From: Gigaspora margarita
Taxonomy: Eukaryota; Glomeromycota; Glomeromycetes; Diversisporales; Gigasporaceae
Length of the DNA: 64,000 nucleotides
Direction: 5' to 3'
NCBI GenBank assembly: GCA_009809945.1
Contig: WTPW01000662.1
Span: 1-64,000 of the forward strand
Part shown: positions 35,979 through 46,208 of the stretch, piece by piece
Layout of the letters: every line of letters begins with the position of its first letter
How positions within the stretch are numbered: position 1 is the stretch's first letter
Position numbers and translations under genes: made by a program
The notes under the pieces: generated by a model
Told to the model about the DNA's origin: nothing
Seen by the model: only the letters and a program-made list of their open reading frames with translations
The model's database searches: none

Positions 35979-36753
35979 TAGGTAAACACATCCACGATTG
36001 ATTAATCCAATTGCATAATCTTGATTGGCTTATTTAATCAAGTGAATCCTCAACTATATTTACCAATAGATGAACATTTCCATGTTTAATTATACATCAA
36101 TATCATTTGGTTTGATTTCTAATGTTTTATTTAAATCCTTAATGTTTAGTGATTCGTTTAAAATGGAAGTAAATCTTCAAACAATAATTTTCCATGTATA
36201 TCTACTTGGTAATTAACCAATGAATCTGTATTCAATTTCTCGTTATCATTATAGCTACTATCATTTCTATCTATTTGTTTGTCGCATAATCAACGATTAT
36301 TCAATGCCTTTGCATGATCCAGTCCAATCACAAATGATTTATCTAAATTCCCAAGCATTTCATTATCATGATTATTCGATAATGTTAAAACTACTTAATT
36401 TCAATCTTAACCGATTTATTTAAACCAAGTGGTTCTTCAATTACATCCATCTTCTGATAATTCGACAATTCCAAATTATTTAATTTGTTTTCTAGTGATT
36501 TTTAATACTCGTCCACTTGTTGATAAATTAACTCTCGTTTATTCAATGCCGCTACATTGTTTGTTTCAATTTCCATCAACCCATTTAAGTCTGAATCATC
36601 TCTATCATCGCAGTTGCCCAATGCCACTATATTATTTGATTTTTTCTCGAATGACTTACATAAATCTGCAGTTGATTTAATCATTTGACAAGTATCTCTA
36701 TCATTTTGACCGATTTCTGATGATTTATTTAAATCTGAAAATGACTCTTCATA

Positions 36754-37170
36754 TTATTCCAACTTTAGATATGTTGTTTCACGATGATTTAATGCTGATA
36801 TGTAATTTGGTTTAATTTCTAATGCTTTGTTAAAATCTTTAAGTGACTCTTCATATCTACCCATCTTTTGATATGTTAATCCACGACTATTTAATAATAT
36901 TGCACTATTTTTTTCTATTTCTAAACCTTTATTTAGATTTTCAAGTGATTCCTCATATCTACCAATTTCTTGATAAACTATTCCACGATTATTCAATGAA
37001 TCCGCATTATTCGGCTCTATTTCTATTGATTTATTTATGTCCGCCAACGATTCTTCATATCTTTTCATTTCTCGATAAGTTATTCCACGATTAATCAATC
37101 CAGTTACATTATTTTGTTCGATTTCTAATAACTTACTAAAATCTGCTAACGATTCTTCGTATCGGCCCAT
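36754..37170 (-). CDS. Open TPR block of array A (four units)
   Basis: Starts inside a MGRYEES unit and ends in NHRETTYLKLE before a stop. Downstream, 36050-36680 is the most decayed part of the array, with only partial units recognisable. Confidence 0.5.
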   Translation of the reverse strand: MGRYEESLADFSKLLEIEQNNVTGLINRGITYREMKRYEESLADINKSIEIEPNNADSLNNRGIVYQEIGRYEESLENLNKGLEIEKNSAILLNSRGLTYQKMGRYEESLKDFNKALEIKPNYISALNHRETTYLKLE

Positions 37171-37275
37171 CTCTCGATACGCTACTCCACGATTATTTAA
37201 TGGTATTACACTATTTGGTTCTATTTCTAATGACTTACTTAAATCTTCAATTGCCTCATTATATTTATTTAATAT

Positions 37276-37902
37276 TCAATAAATACTTCCACGATTATTT
37301 AATATCGTCGCATCATTTGGCTCGATTTCTAATGACTTATTTAAATCTTCAATTGATTCTTCATATCTATTTAACATTTGATAAATGCTTCCACGATTAT
37401 TCAACGCAGCTGCATTATTTGGTTCCATTTCTAATAACATACTTAAATCTTCAAGTGATTCTTCATATCTACCCATCATTTGATAAATTAATCCACGATC
37501 ATTTAATGTGATTACATATCTACTAAACATTCGACAAAATTCCTCACTATCGTTCAATACATCATCATTTGGTTTAAATTCTATGACCTTACTTAAGTCT
37601 GCAATTGACTCTTCATATCTACCTAATATTGGATAAATTTTTCCACGAACATTTAATGCATCAATAGAATTTGGTTCTATTTCTAATACCTTATTTAAAT
37701 CTTCAAGAGATTCTTCATATCTACCTAACATTCTATAAACGTCACCACGATTAATTAATGCATCCACATCGTTCGGTTCAATTTCTAATGATTTACTTTG
37801 ATCAGCTAATGATTCTTCACATTGACCCATCAATTGATAAGTTAATCCACGACTATTTAAAGTCGTTGCATCATTTGGTTTTATTTCTAATGCTTTATTC
37901 AA
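37276..37902 (-). CDS. Open TPR block of array A (about six units)
   Basis: Continues the array after a short frameshifted piece. One unit near 37500-37560 is irregular (FCRMFSRYVITLNDRG), probably a unit-fusion deletion. Ends at TGA 37276-37278, which again replaces the Arg codon of the YRxL position. Confidence 0.55.
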   Translation of the reverse strand: MNKALEIKPNDATTLNSRGLTYQLMGQCEESLADQSKSLEIEPNDVDALINRGDVYRMLGRYEESLEDLNKVLEIEPNSIDALNVRGKIYPILGRYEESIADLSKVIEFKPNDDVLNDSEEFCRMFSRYVITLNDRGLIYQMMGRYEESLEDLSMLLEMEPNNAAALNNRGSIYQMLNRYEESIEDLNKSLEIEPNDATILNNRGSIY

Positions 37903-38033
37903 ATCTGCAAGTGACTCTTCACATTTTATCTAATGTTCGATAAATGTGTCCACGAAAATTTAATGCATCCACAGAATTCGGTTTCTAATACTTTATTTAA
38001 ATCTTCAAGTGACTCTTCATATCTACCCAGCAT

Positions 38034-38876
38034 TCAGTAAAATTTTCCACGATTGTTAAGTGCATCCTCATTTTTTGGCTCTACTTCTAATGACTTATTT
38101 AAATCTGCTAATGATTCTTCATATCTACCCATCGCTTGATAAGTTAATCCACGAACATTTAATGCATCCACAGAATTTGGTTCGATTTCTAATGCTTTAT
38201 TTAAATCAGCAAGTGATTTTTCATATTTACCTAACATACGGTAAACATCTCCACGATTACTAAGTGCACCCACGTTTTTTAGCTCTACTTCTAATGACTT
38301 ATTTAAATCTGTTAATGATTCTTCATATTTACCCATCACTTGATAAGTTAATCCTCGAACCTTCAATGTATCGACAGAATTTGGTTCGATTTCTAATGCT
38401 TTATTTAAATCAACAAGTGATTCTTCATATCTGCCTAACATTCGATAAATATTTCCACAATTACTCAATGCATCCAAATTGTTTGGTTTTATTTCTAACG
38501 ACTTACTAAAATCTGCTAGTGAATCTTCATATCTACCAATTACACGATAAGTTACTCCACGACTATTTAATGCAATTGCATCATTTGGCATGATTTCTAA
38601 TGCTTTATTCAAATCTGCAAGCGAATCTTCATACTTGCCTACCATTTGATGAATGTCTCCACGATTATTCAATGCGATCACATCGTTTGGTTCTATTTCC
38701 AATATTCTTCTTAAATCTGTTAATGATTCGTCGTATTTACCCATTTTTTGATAAGTTAATCCACGATTATTCAATGCCGTTATAAAATCTGGATCAATCT
38801 CTAATGCCTTATTTGAATCTTCAAGAGATTCTTCATATCTACATAACTCTCTATAAATGTCACCACGAATAGTCAA
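38034..38876 (-). CDS. Longest open TPR block of array A (280 codons)
   Basis: Eight consecutive TPR units without a stop, beginning TIRGDIYRELCRYEES and ending NNRGKFY before a TGA at the Arg position of the next unit. No ATG of its own is convincing. It is an internal segment of the array gene. Confidence 0.6.
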   Translation of the reverse strand: MTIRGDIYRELCRYEESLEDSNKALEIDPDFITALNNRGLTYQKMGKYDESLTDLRRILEIEPNDVIALNNRGDIHQMVGKYEDSLADLNKALEIMPNDAIALNSRGVTYRVIGRYEDSLADFSKSLEIKPNNLDALSNCGNIYRMLGRYEESLVDLNKALEIEPNSVDTLKVRGLTYQVMGKYEESLTDLNKSLEVELKNVGALSNRGDVYRMLGKYEKSLADLNKALEIEPNSVDALNVRGLTYQAMGRYEESLADLNKSLEVEPKNEDALNNRGKFY

Positions 38877-39110
38877 TGCACTCCCATCATTCGGATTTGT
38901 TCTAATGACCTATTTAAATCTGCAATCGCTTCTTCATATCTACCCATATCATCATATGCTAGTCCGCGAGTATCTCATTCGGTTACATGGCACAAAATTT
39001 AAAAACGTGATACGCGCTTTCAGCAAGTATACAATAGACAAAAAAATTGTGTTAAGATATGAATAGCACAGAAGTCGTTTGAACTTAAAGATACCAGCGA
39101 ATTCGGTGGG

Positions 39111-39121
39111 CTTTTATATAA
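39111..39121 (-). promoter_or_regulatory. TATA-like box upstream of TPR array A
   Basis: Minus-strand TTATATAAAAG lies about 150 bp upstream of the first TPR unit (38968) in a non-repetitive patch. The match is good, but AT-rich DNA makes chance matches common. No clean start ATG follows. Confidence 0.3.
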
Positions 39122-39141
39122 GGCATGTAAGATTCTGTGCC

Positions 39142-39374
39142 AGGTTATGCAGATCCTGTGGCGCAGATTTGCAATTAACAAAGTTTGTTATAGTGACATT
39201 CATATTAGGGTAAGATTTTACCAAGTCGCATAGTAAAATTGCTCAAGGAAACTTTTTATTAAAGCGTTAATGGTGGTTCCTTTTACGGATATTTGAGAAA
39301 CGAACTTCTGCTAATTTTCCTGATCTTGTTATACCTAATCTCGGGATATCTGCGCCACAGGAACTGCATAACCT
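39142..39374. mobile_element. 233-bp inverted-repeat element with GC-rich 27-bp TIRs
   Basis: AGGTTATGCAGATCCTGTGG... (39142-39168) is inverted at 39348-39374 with one mismatch. The arms contain GGCGCAGAT, unusually GC-rich for the window. No clear TSD. It lies just upstream of the TATA-like box of array A. Confidence 0.75.
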
Positions 39375-40004
39375 CCATACGTGCTTATACATGTTAGCTA
39401 TTTAGAATTCAACCAGCATATTCTTAGCAAATCAAACGATAATTGACGCGTTCACAGTAGGAAAATATATGACAATCATGTGATTTTCATGCATGCTCGT
39501 GCGCATAAGTTTTCGAAAAAAAACCAAGAATGTTACATAAGACTCATACGATAATATATATTTTTTTATTAATGATTTATGAAAATTTTGCTTCAATAAA
39601 AGAATCCAGTTGTATCACTATACCATTATGAACATTCTTAACCTGTATTTTCCTATGAGTTTAAATATAAATATATACAGTCGCACCCCCTAAGTGCACA
39701 CTATAGGGACCAGGTATAAATGTGCACTTAGAGAACTTTCGCATTTTTCGGAAAAGCACGGGATTTTTCATGTGGCAATTGACCAATCAGAATTCACATT
39801 TTCAGCACATGATATCTGATATAAACAGATGGATAATCATTGAACTACGCAGACAATCAACAAGCATAATTCATATATTATTATTTCTATTATAGTTTAA
39901 CATCGAAGTAAAATAAGTCGTGTTTTAGAAGAATAAAACTCTTCATCCAACTTATAAAACAATTTACAAGCATAGAAACTTTATTAAACATTATTATACA
40001 TGAT
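39375..40004. other. Spacer with one orphan MITE end
   Basis: At 39676 TA is followed by CAGTCGCACCCCCTAAGTGC and, 45 bp on, by an inverted GTGCACTTAGAG. This looks like one end of a TA-type MITE. The matching far end was not found, so it is probably truncated. Confidence 0.45.
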
Positions 40005-41233
40005 AAAACAACTTCTTTCAATAAGGTGTGTAGCAACATAGTGGAGTTGGGTTGTTGTCACCCCCAAGTAACAGGTGCAGAGTTCTAATTAGTGTCTGAA
40101 ATTGGGTTGCGGAGTCTGCGGACCACAACAAATTTTAAATTTCCGCAACCAAAATCTGAAGTGCATATGCAAATTCCGCACATAAATTTGCAAGTTTTAC
40201 TTATAAATTTTGATTAAATGCTCATACGTGCAACTAAATTTTTATAAATTCTTATAATCCACAACTATTTTTTTTATTTAGTTGCAGCCCGCAACTAATT
40301 TAAAAATTGAATTTCAGACACTGGTTCTAATCCCACTGAAGACATTTCCGAAATGGCATCTGTGTTATAGAACTGATCTGCACCCCAAATAATTGGATCA
40401 TCAATCTGTAACCTGGGTCACACCAAGTTATTGGAAGCTAACTAACTTGTGTAATGTTATACAAGAAAAAAAAGGCACACAAATCCTGGGAATTAGCAGA
40501 GGAACCACTTGGCAAGACGCAAGCGGAGAAGTACCCAACTTTTGACAGTGCTGGGGATAAGGATCTTGGATTGTGACTGACCAGAAGCAGACCAATAATA
40601 AAGAGGGTTGGAGGACCCTACCAACTGGACTGCTGGAGTCGTACTAGAAAAAAAGGACATGTATTTCAGAAGCATGTACCAAAGGGAGTGAGACCATAAG
40701 GCATCTTAATGCCAGGCTGATCAACCCTTCCAGCTCTTAGAATTGGAAGTAGGGATATGACTAGGAAAAAGAAGTTGAAGAGTAACTGACTGGGTGCTGG
40801 GTCAGAAAACTTTACAAGGGCAAGAAGTAGGTAATAATAGCAGTTTAAGGATAATTCCTAACTGCAAGTAGTTTGCCTCAGTGAATGCAAACATTACCAA
40901 AAGTGTAGATTAAGTGTAGATTAATACCTGGGTGAAACAGGTACCACTCTATCAGATTTACCATAGTGGCAAATACTCTCTATGGCTAATGCTGAAGAGT
41001 ATTTCTATAGTAAATTCTCTGAAAGGATATATTGGAAGAAATATAGAACATAGAAAGTTGGGTTGTAGGAATGGCAACTAGTATAGAATGATACCAAAAG
41101 TATAAGTATCTGGTTGTACTCTCATTATACAAATGTAATATGTGGCTTAGTTCTCAGACCAAGCCAAGCCATTTACACCAATAAAGTACTGAGGTACCTA
41201 AGTGGTCACCTTAATATAAAAAAAACAACTTCT
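40005..41233 (+). mobile_element. tRNA-headed retroposon with poly(A) and 12-bp TSD
   Basis: AAAACAACTTCT at 40005-40016 recurs at 41222-41233, just after an A-rich tail. The head has an A-box-like TAGCAACATAGTGG (40031-40044) and a B box AGTTCTAATCCC that is cut in two by a 234-bp MITE. The body extends to a 3' part shared with the 19-kb and 21-kb copies (TTGTACTCTCATTATACAAAT, ACCAATAAAGT, GTACCTAAGTGG). Without the MITE the unit is about 960 bp, long for a SINE. The minus-strand frame at 40493-40675 is unsupported. Confidence 0.75.
40082..40331. mobile_element. 234-bp hAT-like MITE inside the retroposon B box
   Basis: The body is 40090-40323. GTTCTAAT is exactly duplicated (40082-40089, 40324-40331), and ends TAGTGTCTGAAATT / CAGTGTCTGAAATT pair. 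Subterminal words are TTGCGGAGTCTGCGG and TTGCAGCCCGCAAC. The duplicated 8-mer is itself the core of the retroposon B box. Confidence 0.9.
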
Positions 41234-41600
41234 ATTGAATTAAATATCTTTTGAAGAAAATATAACTTTTGAAAACAGTCTGTAAAGGTTATAATAAAAT
41301 CAACAAGTTAATTATTTAAATGATAACAAATAAGAAAAAATTAAAATACAATATTGAACTTTGTGAATTGAGCAGTAAAATATACTTTTATTACCTCCTA
41401 CTATAGAGTAGATAGTACTTTAACCATTAACATAATGACCCTTTCCAGTATGATACAGCATGATGCAGTATGATGCAACTTTAGTTTCTTGAAAAGATGT
41501 TCTCTACAAAGCTATTTTATTTAGTAAGTATTGCATGATTGGATTGGTTTTTTTGAAGTTAATTAATACCCAGAAATTCTGTTTTATACTATCATTCTAT
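41234..41600. other. AT-rich spacer
   Basis: A short triple GTATGATRCA repeat lies at 41450-41475. Nothing else recognised. Confidence 0.4.
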
Positions 41601-41984
41601 ATAAGTGGAGATCCATTTATTAGCCAATTAGGGTTTCACTAAGTAGCTAACCCTACCCCCACCTGATAATTTTCCAAAAATTTGATTGGTTAAAATTTTA
41701 TAATATATAACATATATAAAAATATTAAATATTGAATACCTTTTGATCTTCTAGTCTAATTTAGATGATTTAACTAGCAAAATGCTCATCTCAATGAGAT
41801 AATTCTAACAAGTCCAAAATCATAAAATCAATTACAGGATCCCAGGATAATTCAATTTTTGTGTGATTTTAATAATATTTTTAAAATTACTAAGTAAAAT
41901 TGTTTAATATTGAATAACTTTTGATCCACTAATCCATTTTGGATAATTTATTACTATATTTTGCTAAAAATAAGCTAGCTCTGA

Positions 41985-42493
41985 AAATAAGCTACTTCTA
42001 AAAATAAGCTATCTCTGAAAATAAGCTAACCCCTCTTTTGGTCAAGAAACGCAAAAATGTCTTTGACCCAAAAATAAGCTGGCCAACAATTAATAAAAGT
42101 TACTATATAGTAAAGTCCAAATTTTACTAATCAAATTGACTAATTTCACTTAAGTAAACTTATTCAGGAGATTAAAATATATATACTCTAAAATTTACAT
42201 GAAATTGAATTAATTGGATTTTAATTTTTATATTTAATGAAAAGATTAAATTTTTATTAACAAAATATATTTATTGAACATAAAAATTAAAAGTCAAATA
42301 ATAAAAAGTAATCCTTTTTTGATTAAACTTTTAGAATAAGTGTAGTTTAGCCTCTCAAATAAGTTTACTTAAGCACCAATAACCAATTTACATAGTAGAA
42401 TTTAGACTTTACTATGTAATAACTATTGGCGATTAACCAAAAATCTTAAAATTATATATATATAATATTATATATCTAATATATATATTATAG
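41985..42493. repeat. Nested palindromic element in the left arm (ACATAGTAAA family)
   Basis: Begins with four AAAATAAGCTA words, then TTACTATATAGTAAAGTCCAAA and an inverted copy TTTAGACTTTACTATGTAATAA near 42410. The core contains CACTTAAGTAAACTTATTC and AAAAGTCAAATAATAAAAAGT. The same core recurs near 44570-44770, 46480-46680, 48500-48850 and 56405-56700. Confidence 0.6.
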
Positions 42494-42705
42494 GAACCTA
42501 TTTTTTATACCCCCCACATTTATTATTCATACCCCCCCTGCAGATTTAACTTTTTTTAAAAAATTTGAGCAAAGATATCTTAGTAACTACTAGACATGAA
42601 TTTAGTAATCTTTTTTCTTTTATATTCTATAAATTCATAGAATTCAAATAAAAAAGTTTACTGAATTTGGCCCAGTATTTGCTGAAATACCTTTGCTCAA
42701 TATCA
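42494..42705. mobile_element. Half copy of the GGTATAAAA-type palindromic MITE
   Basis: Starts with a left TIR (ACCTATTTTTTATACCCCCC...CATACCCCCCCTGCAG) like 45038, runs through one TTTGAGCAAAGATATC / GAATTC hairpin unit, and stops abruptly at 42705, where palindrome-arm sequence resumes. Confidence 0.6.
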
Positions 42706-43165
42706 AAATCCAATCATAGGATCCCAAGATCATTATAGATTTGTATTGCTTTAATTATATTGTTTTCGTATATATTAAAAATTATTATTAAAGATCTTAT
42801 AAACTTTAATATTAAATAACTCTTGAGCCAGTGGTCTGATTTGGGTGATTTATTACCAAAATGCTTGTCTCAATAAGACGATTCTGATGAACCTAAAATC
42901 GTTAAATTCTGATCACGGAATCCAGAGATAATTATAGATTTGTATTATTATATTAAAATAACACAAATCTATAATGTCTCTGGATTCTATAATCAGAATT
43001 TAATGATTTTAGGCTCATTAGAATCATCTTATTGAGATGAGCATTTAGGTAGTAGAATCATCCAAATCAGATCACTGGTTCAAGAGTTATTTAATATTAA
43101 ACTTTATAAGATCTTTAATAATAATTTTAAAATATATATGAAAATAATATAATTAAAGCAGTACA

Positions 43166-44014
43166 AATCTATAACGATCATTTTTCAAGATTAGAAACTC
43201 TTTCTGATGATCATCTTTACCAAACTTTTCAAGAAGGCCAACCTACGAGAACTCCATATTTAATATATAAAATATAAATTGGCTCTACTAAAAGTCGACT
43301 AGAATAAGAGACTACCTATTGGGAAACTGAAACACCACAAGAATAAGGGACCTGGGACATCTTTTGATGGACTTGATAGATAGTACTCCTAGTAAAGACT
43401 TTTGGTGCTATCAAGCTTAGAAGTAGCAGGTTTTGACACTGGAGTTTAGTTTTGAGATATGTTATTATGTGCAATGTAACTTTTATCTACTTTTTGGTTT
43501 GGTACCCACTCTCTCCTTGTCCTATCCCTCTCGGGTTTTTTGCTCAAAAATTTTTACAAAAAGTGGGAATTCTAGCTTACCCCTGCCAAAAGATTAGCAT
43601 TGTTTATACTTTCTAATCGGGATGACATCTACCCAATTAGAATCAAGTCAGGTGTACTATAATACTTAGAAGTATTTTCTTAATAGTATTATATAATTTT
43701 TATATTTTACATTAGTTCATTTAGTTAGTTTTTTTCCCTTGGTTTTTTTCCTGGTGCAGGTTTTGTTGGTTTTTTTTACTTTCAAGGTAACTGGGTACCT
43801 CATTATATTCGGAATATGTGTTTATGGCAAAAGACTGTAGCTGCTTTCATTTGACAAACACCAGTATGACAATTCTACTTGGGCACCAATTTGTGGCAGC
43901 TGGGTCACAGCCTATTATAGTAACAGATATGTTTCTTGTTGTGTTTTTTTTTATACATCAATAATATCTAATAAATAGAGCAAGATTGTTAAAGAAAAAA
44001 AAATCTATAACGAT
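43166..44014 (+). mobile_element. LINE-like or retroposon insertion with 14-bp TSD
   Basis: AAATCTATAACGAT occurs at 43166-43179 and 44001-44014. The 821-bp insert ends ...TTGTTAAAG then A8, a poly(A) tail. A short 5' frame FSRLETLSDDHLYQTF... stops after about 32 codons, so no full ORF is present and the copy is probably 5'-truncated. The uninterrupted counterpart is in the right arm of the palindrome near 47190-47225. Base composition is less AT-rich than the flanks. Confidence 0.8.
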
Positions 44015-45037
44015 TTTGGGATCCAGTAATTGAATTTTGATGATTTTAGGCTTGTTGGAATTGTCTCATTGAGGCGAACATTTTGGTAGTAAAAGAATCC
44101 GAATTGGACCACTGGTTCAAGAGTTATTTAATATTAAGTTTAAAATTTTTAATAATTTGAATAATTTTAGCCAATCAAAAGTTATTTGCTATTAGGACCT
44201 GATAATTTTCTGACCCGCCTACTCTAAAAATCAGATAATAAATAGCACTCCCCTAATGGTAAGCTACTGGGAGGTAGGTCAATATTGGTAATATAATAGT
44301 AACATGCCAGAACATCCCAGTATCTTGCTGTTAGTCCAAATATAATGAACAGTAAGATACTGGAATGTTCTGGTATGTTACTGTTATGTTACCTATATTG
44401 ACCTACTTTCTAGCAGCTTACTATATGCTACTAATATACAATTATTATTTGATAGATCCCTGGCTGAATACCAGGTACATACTGGTAAACTTGTTTTCTA
44501 GTATGTACCTGGTATGACCTGGTATTTATTTGTTCAACCTGTTGACAGTATACTAAAATTTTTATCAAAATCAGAATACTTTTTATTATTTGACTTAATA
44601 TATTTTTTAAAAAATTTTAATTTTTTTGTTGAAAATAAAAATTAAAACTAAATAATAAAAAGTTCTCTAATATGATAAAAATTTCAGAATAATTGTATTC
44701 TGATCTTTCAAACAAGTTTATTTAAGCAATTATAATCAATTTATATAATAAACTTTGACTTTACTATGTAGGGACCATTATGGGGTAGCTCATTTTTGGG
44801 TAAAATGCATTGAAGTATTGATCACATATTTGACTTCAATTTTAATTGGCCATCTAAGTTAATTCTATAAATGCATACTCTCTCTAAGTAGTATGGAGGA
44901 CTATTAATTCTGATAATTTGTGGAATTGACATTATACAAGTATTTAGGGAGTGCCATTTATTAGCTGATTTTTTTCAGATGTGGTAGAGCAATTATCAGG
45001 TTCTATAAATAATACAATATATAATATATATAATATA

Positions 45038-46208
45038 GGGTCCTATTTTTTATACTCCCCACATTTATTATTCATACCCTCTTGCAGATTTAACTTTTTT
45101 TAAAAATTTGAGCAAAGATATCTTAGTAACTACCAGACCAAATTTAGTAAACTTTTTTCTTTTACATTCTATAGATACATATAATTCAAATAAAAAAAGG
45201 TTTACTGAATTTGGCCCAGTAGTTGCTGAGATACCTTTGCTCAAATTTAAAAAAAAATCAAAATATCCATCAAAACAAACTATACAAAATTTACTTTTAA
45301 CGTTAGGAACTGCAAAGATATCTATAAAAGTGCTAAACTTACTAAGGTTCAGAAAGAGCAGTTAAAGAATAATATTGACCATCTTTTAAACACTGGCATA
45401 ATTTTGATTGAGGCAACCACTAGTAATTATCATTCCAACAAGTACCTTTGAGCAAAGATATCTCTGCAACTACTAAGCCAAATTTAATNNNNNNNNNNNN
45501 NNNNNNNNNNNNNNNNNNNNNNNNNNNNNNNNNNNNNNNNNNNNNNNNNNNNNNNNNNNNNNNNNNNNNNNNNNNNNNNNNNNNNNNNNNNNNNNNNNNN
45601 NNNNNNNNNNNNNNNNNNNNNNNNNNNNNNNNNNNNNNNNNNNNNNNNNNNNNNNNNNNNNNNNNNNNNNNNNNNNNNNNNNNNNNNNNNNNNNNNNNNN
45701 NNNNNNNNNNNNNNNNNNNNNNNNNNNNNNNNNNNNNNNNNNNNNNNNNNNNNNNNNNNNNNNNNNNNNNNNNNNNNNNNNNNNNNNNNNNNNNNNNNNN
45801 NNNNNNNNNNNNNNNNNNNNNNNNNNNNNNNNNNNNNNNNNTAAATTCTATAATTTTTTTTTATTTTAATTCTATAGATTCATAGAATTCAAACAAAAAA
45901 AAAGTTTATTAAATTTGGCTTAGTAGTTGCAGAGATATCTTCACTCAAAGTTAAAAGTAAATTTTGTAGTTTGTTTTGATGGACGTTTTGATTTTTTTCT
46001 AACTTTGAGCAAAGGTATCTTAGCAACTACTGGGCCAAATTCAGTAAACTTTTTTTTATTTGAATTCTATGAATCTATAGAATGTAAAAGAAAAGTTTAC
46101 TAAATTTGGTCTGGTAGTTACTAAGATATCTTTGCTCAAATTTTTAAAAAAAGTTAAATCTGCAGGGGGTATGAATAATAAATGTGGGGGGTATAAAAAA
46201 TAGGACCC
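45038..46208. mobile_element. Palindromic GGTATAAAA-type MITE at the palindrome centre, with gap
   Basis: TIRs GGGTCCTATTTTTTATAC... at both ends, flanked by TA/TATA-rich DNA, then CTGCAGATTTAACTTTTTT and hairpin units with GAATTC cores, as in 2924-3931. The gap at about 45489-45841 lies in its middle. Confidence 0.75.
45489..45841. other. Assembly gap (N run)
   Basis: About 350 N. It falls almost exactly at the symmetry centre of the large palindrome, where assembly is expected to fail. True length unknown. Confidence 0.95.

Larger units (their letters stand above)
34690..38990 (-). pseudogene. TPR array A (about 42 units), broken
   Basis: An almost continuous run of 102-bp units encodes 34-residue TPR motifs (x-LNNRG-x-x-Y-x-x-M-GRYEESL-x-DLNK-x-LEIEPNN). 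Units in 38.0-38.9 kb alternate between RGLTYQ-type and RGDVYRMLG-type, a 204-bp higher-order repeat. Stops and shifts divide it into open blocks. TGA replaces the Arg CGA at 38034-38036 and at 37276-37278, and TAA replaces Glu in the last full unit near 34735. A frameshift at about 38880 separates the first complete unit (RGLAYDDMGRYEEAIADLN). The unit pattern crosses every break, so the breaks are mutations and not exon ends, although some short introns cannot be excluded. It is likely a decayed scaffold protein. Its 3' end lies beside the kinase gene. Confidence 0.8.

Noticed and set aside
36843..38785. Several plus-strand frames rich in HYLVLFLMTYLNLQ-type words across the TPR arrays
   Set aside because: They are the antisense of the repeated TPR units; the repeat makes the opposite strand open periodically.
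43180..44000. Protein-coding gene in the LINE-like insert
   Set aside because: The only protein-like stretch is about 32 codons and then stops; the rest is open in no frame.
45448..45885. 145-codon plus-strand frame at the palindrome centre
   Set aside because: It is nearly all N and begins with TTG in a non-coding hairpin unit.
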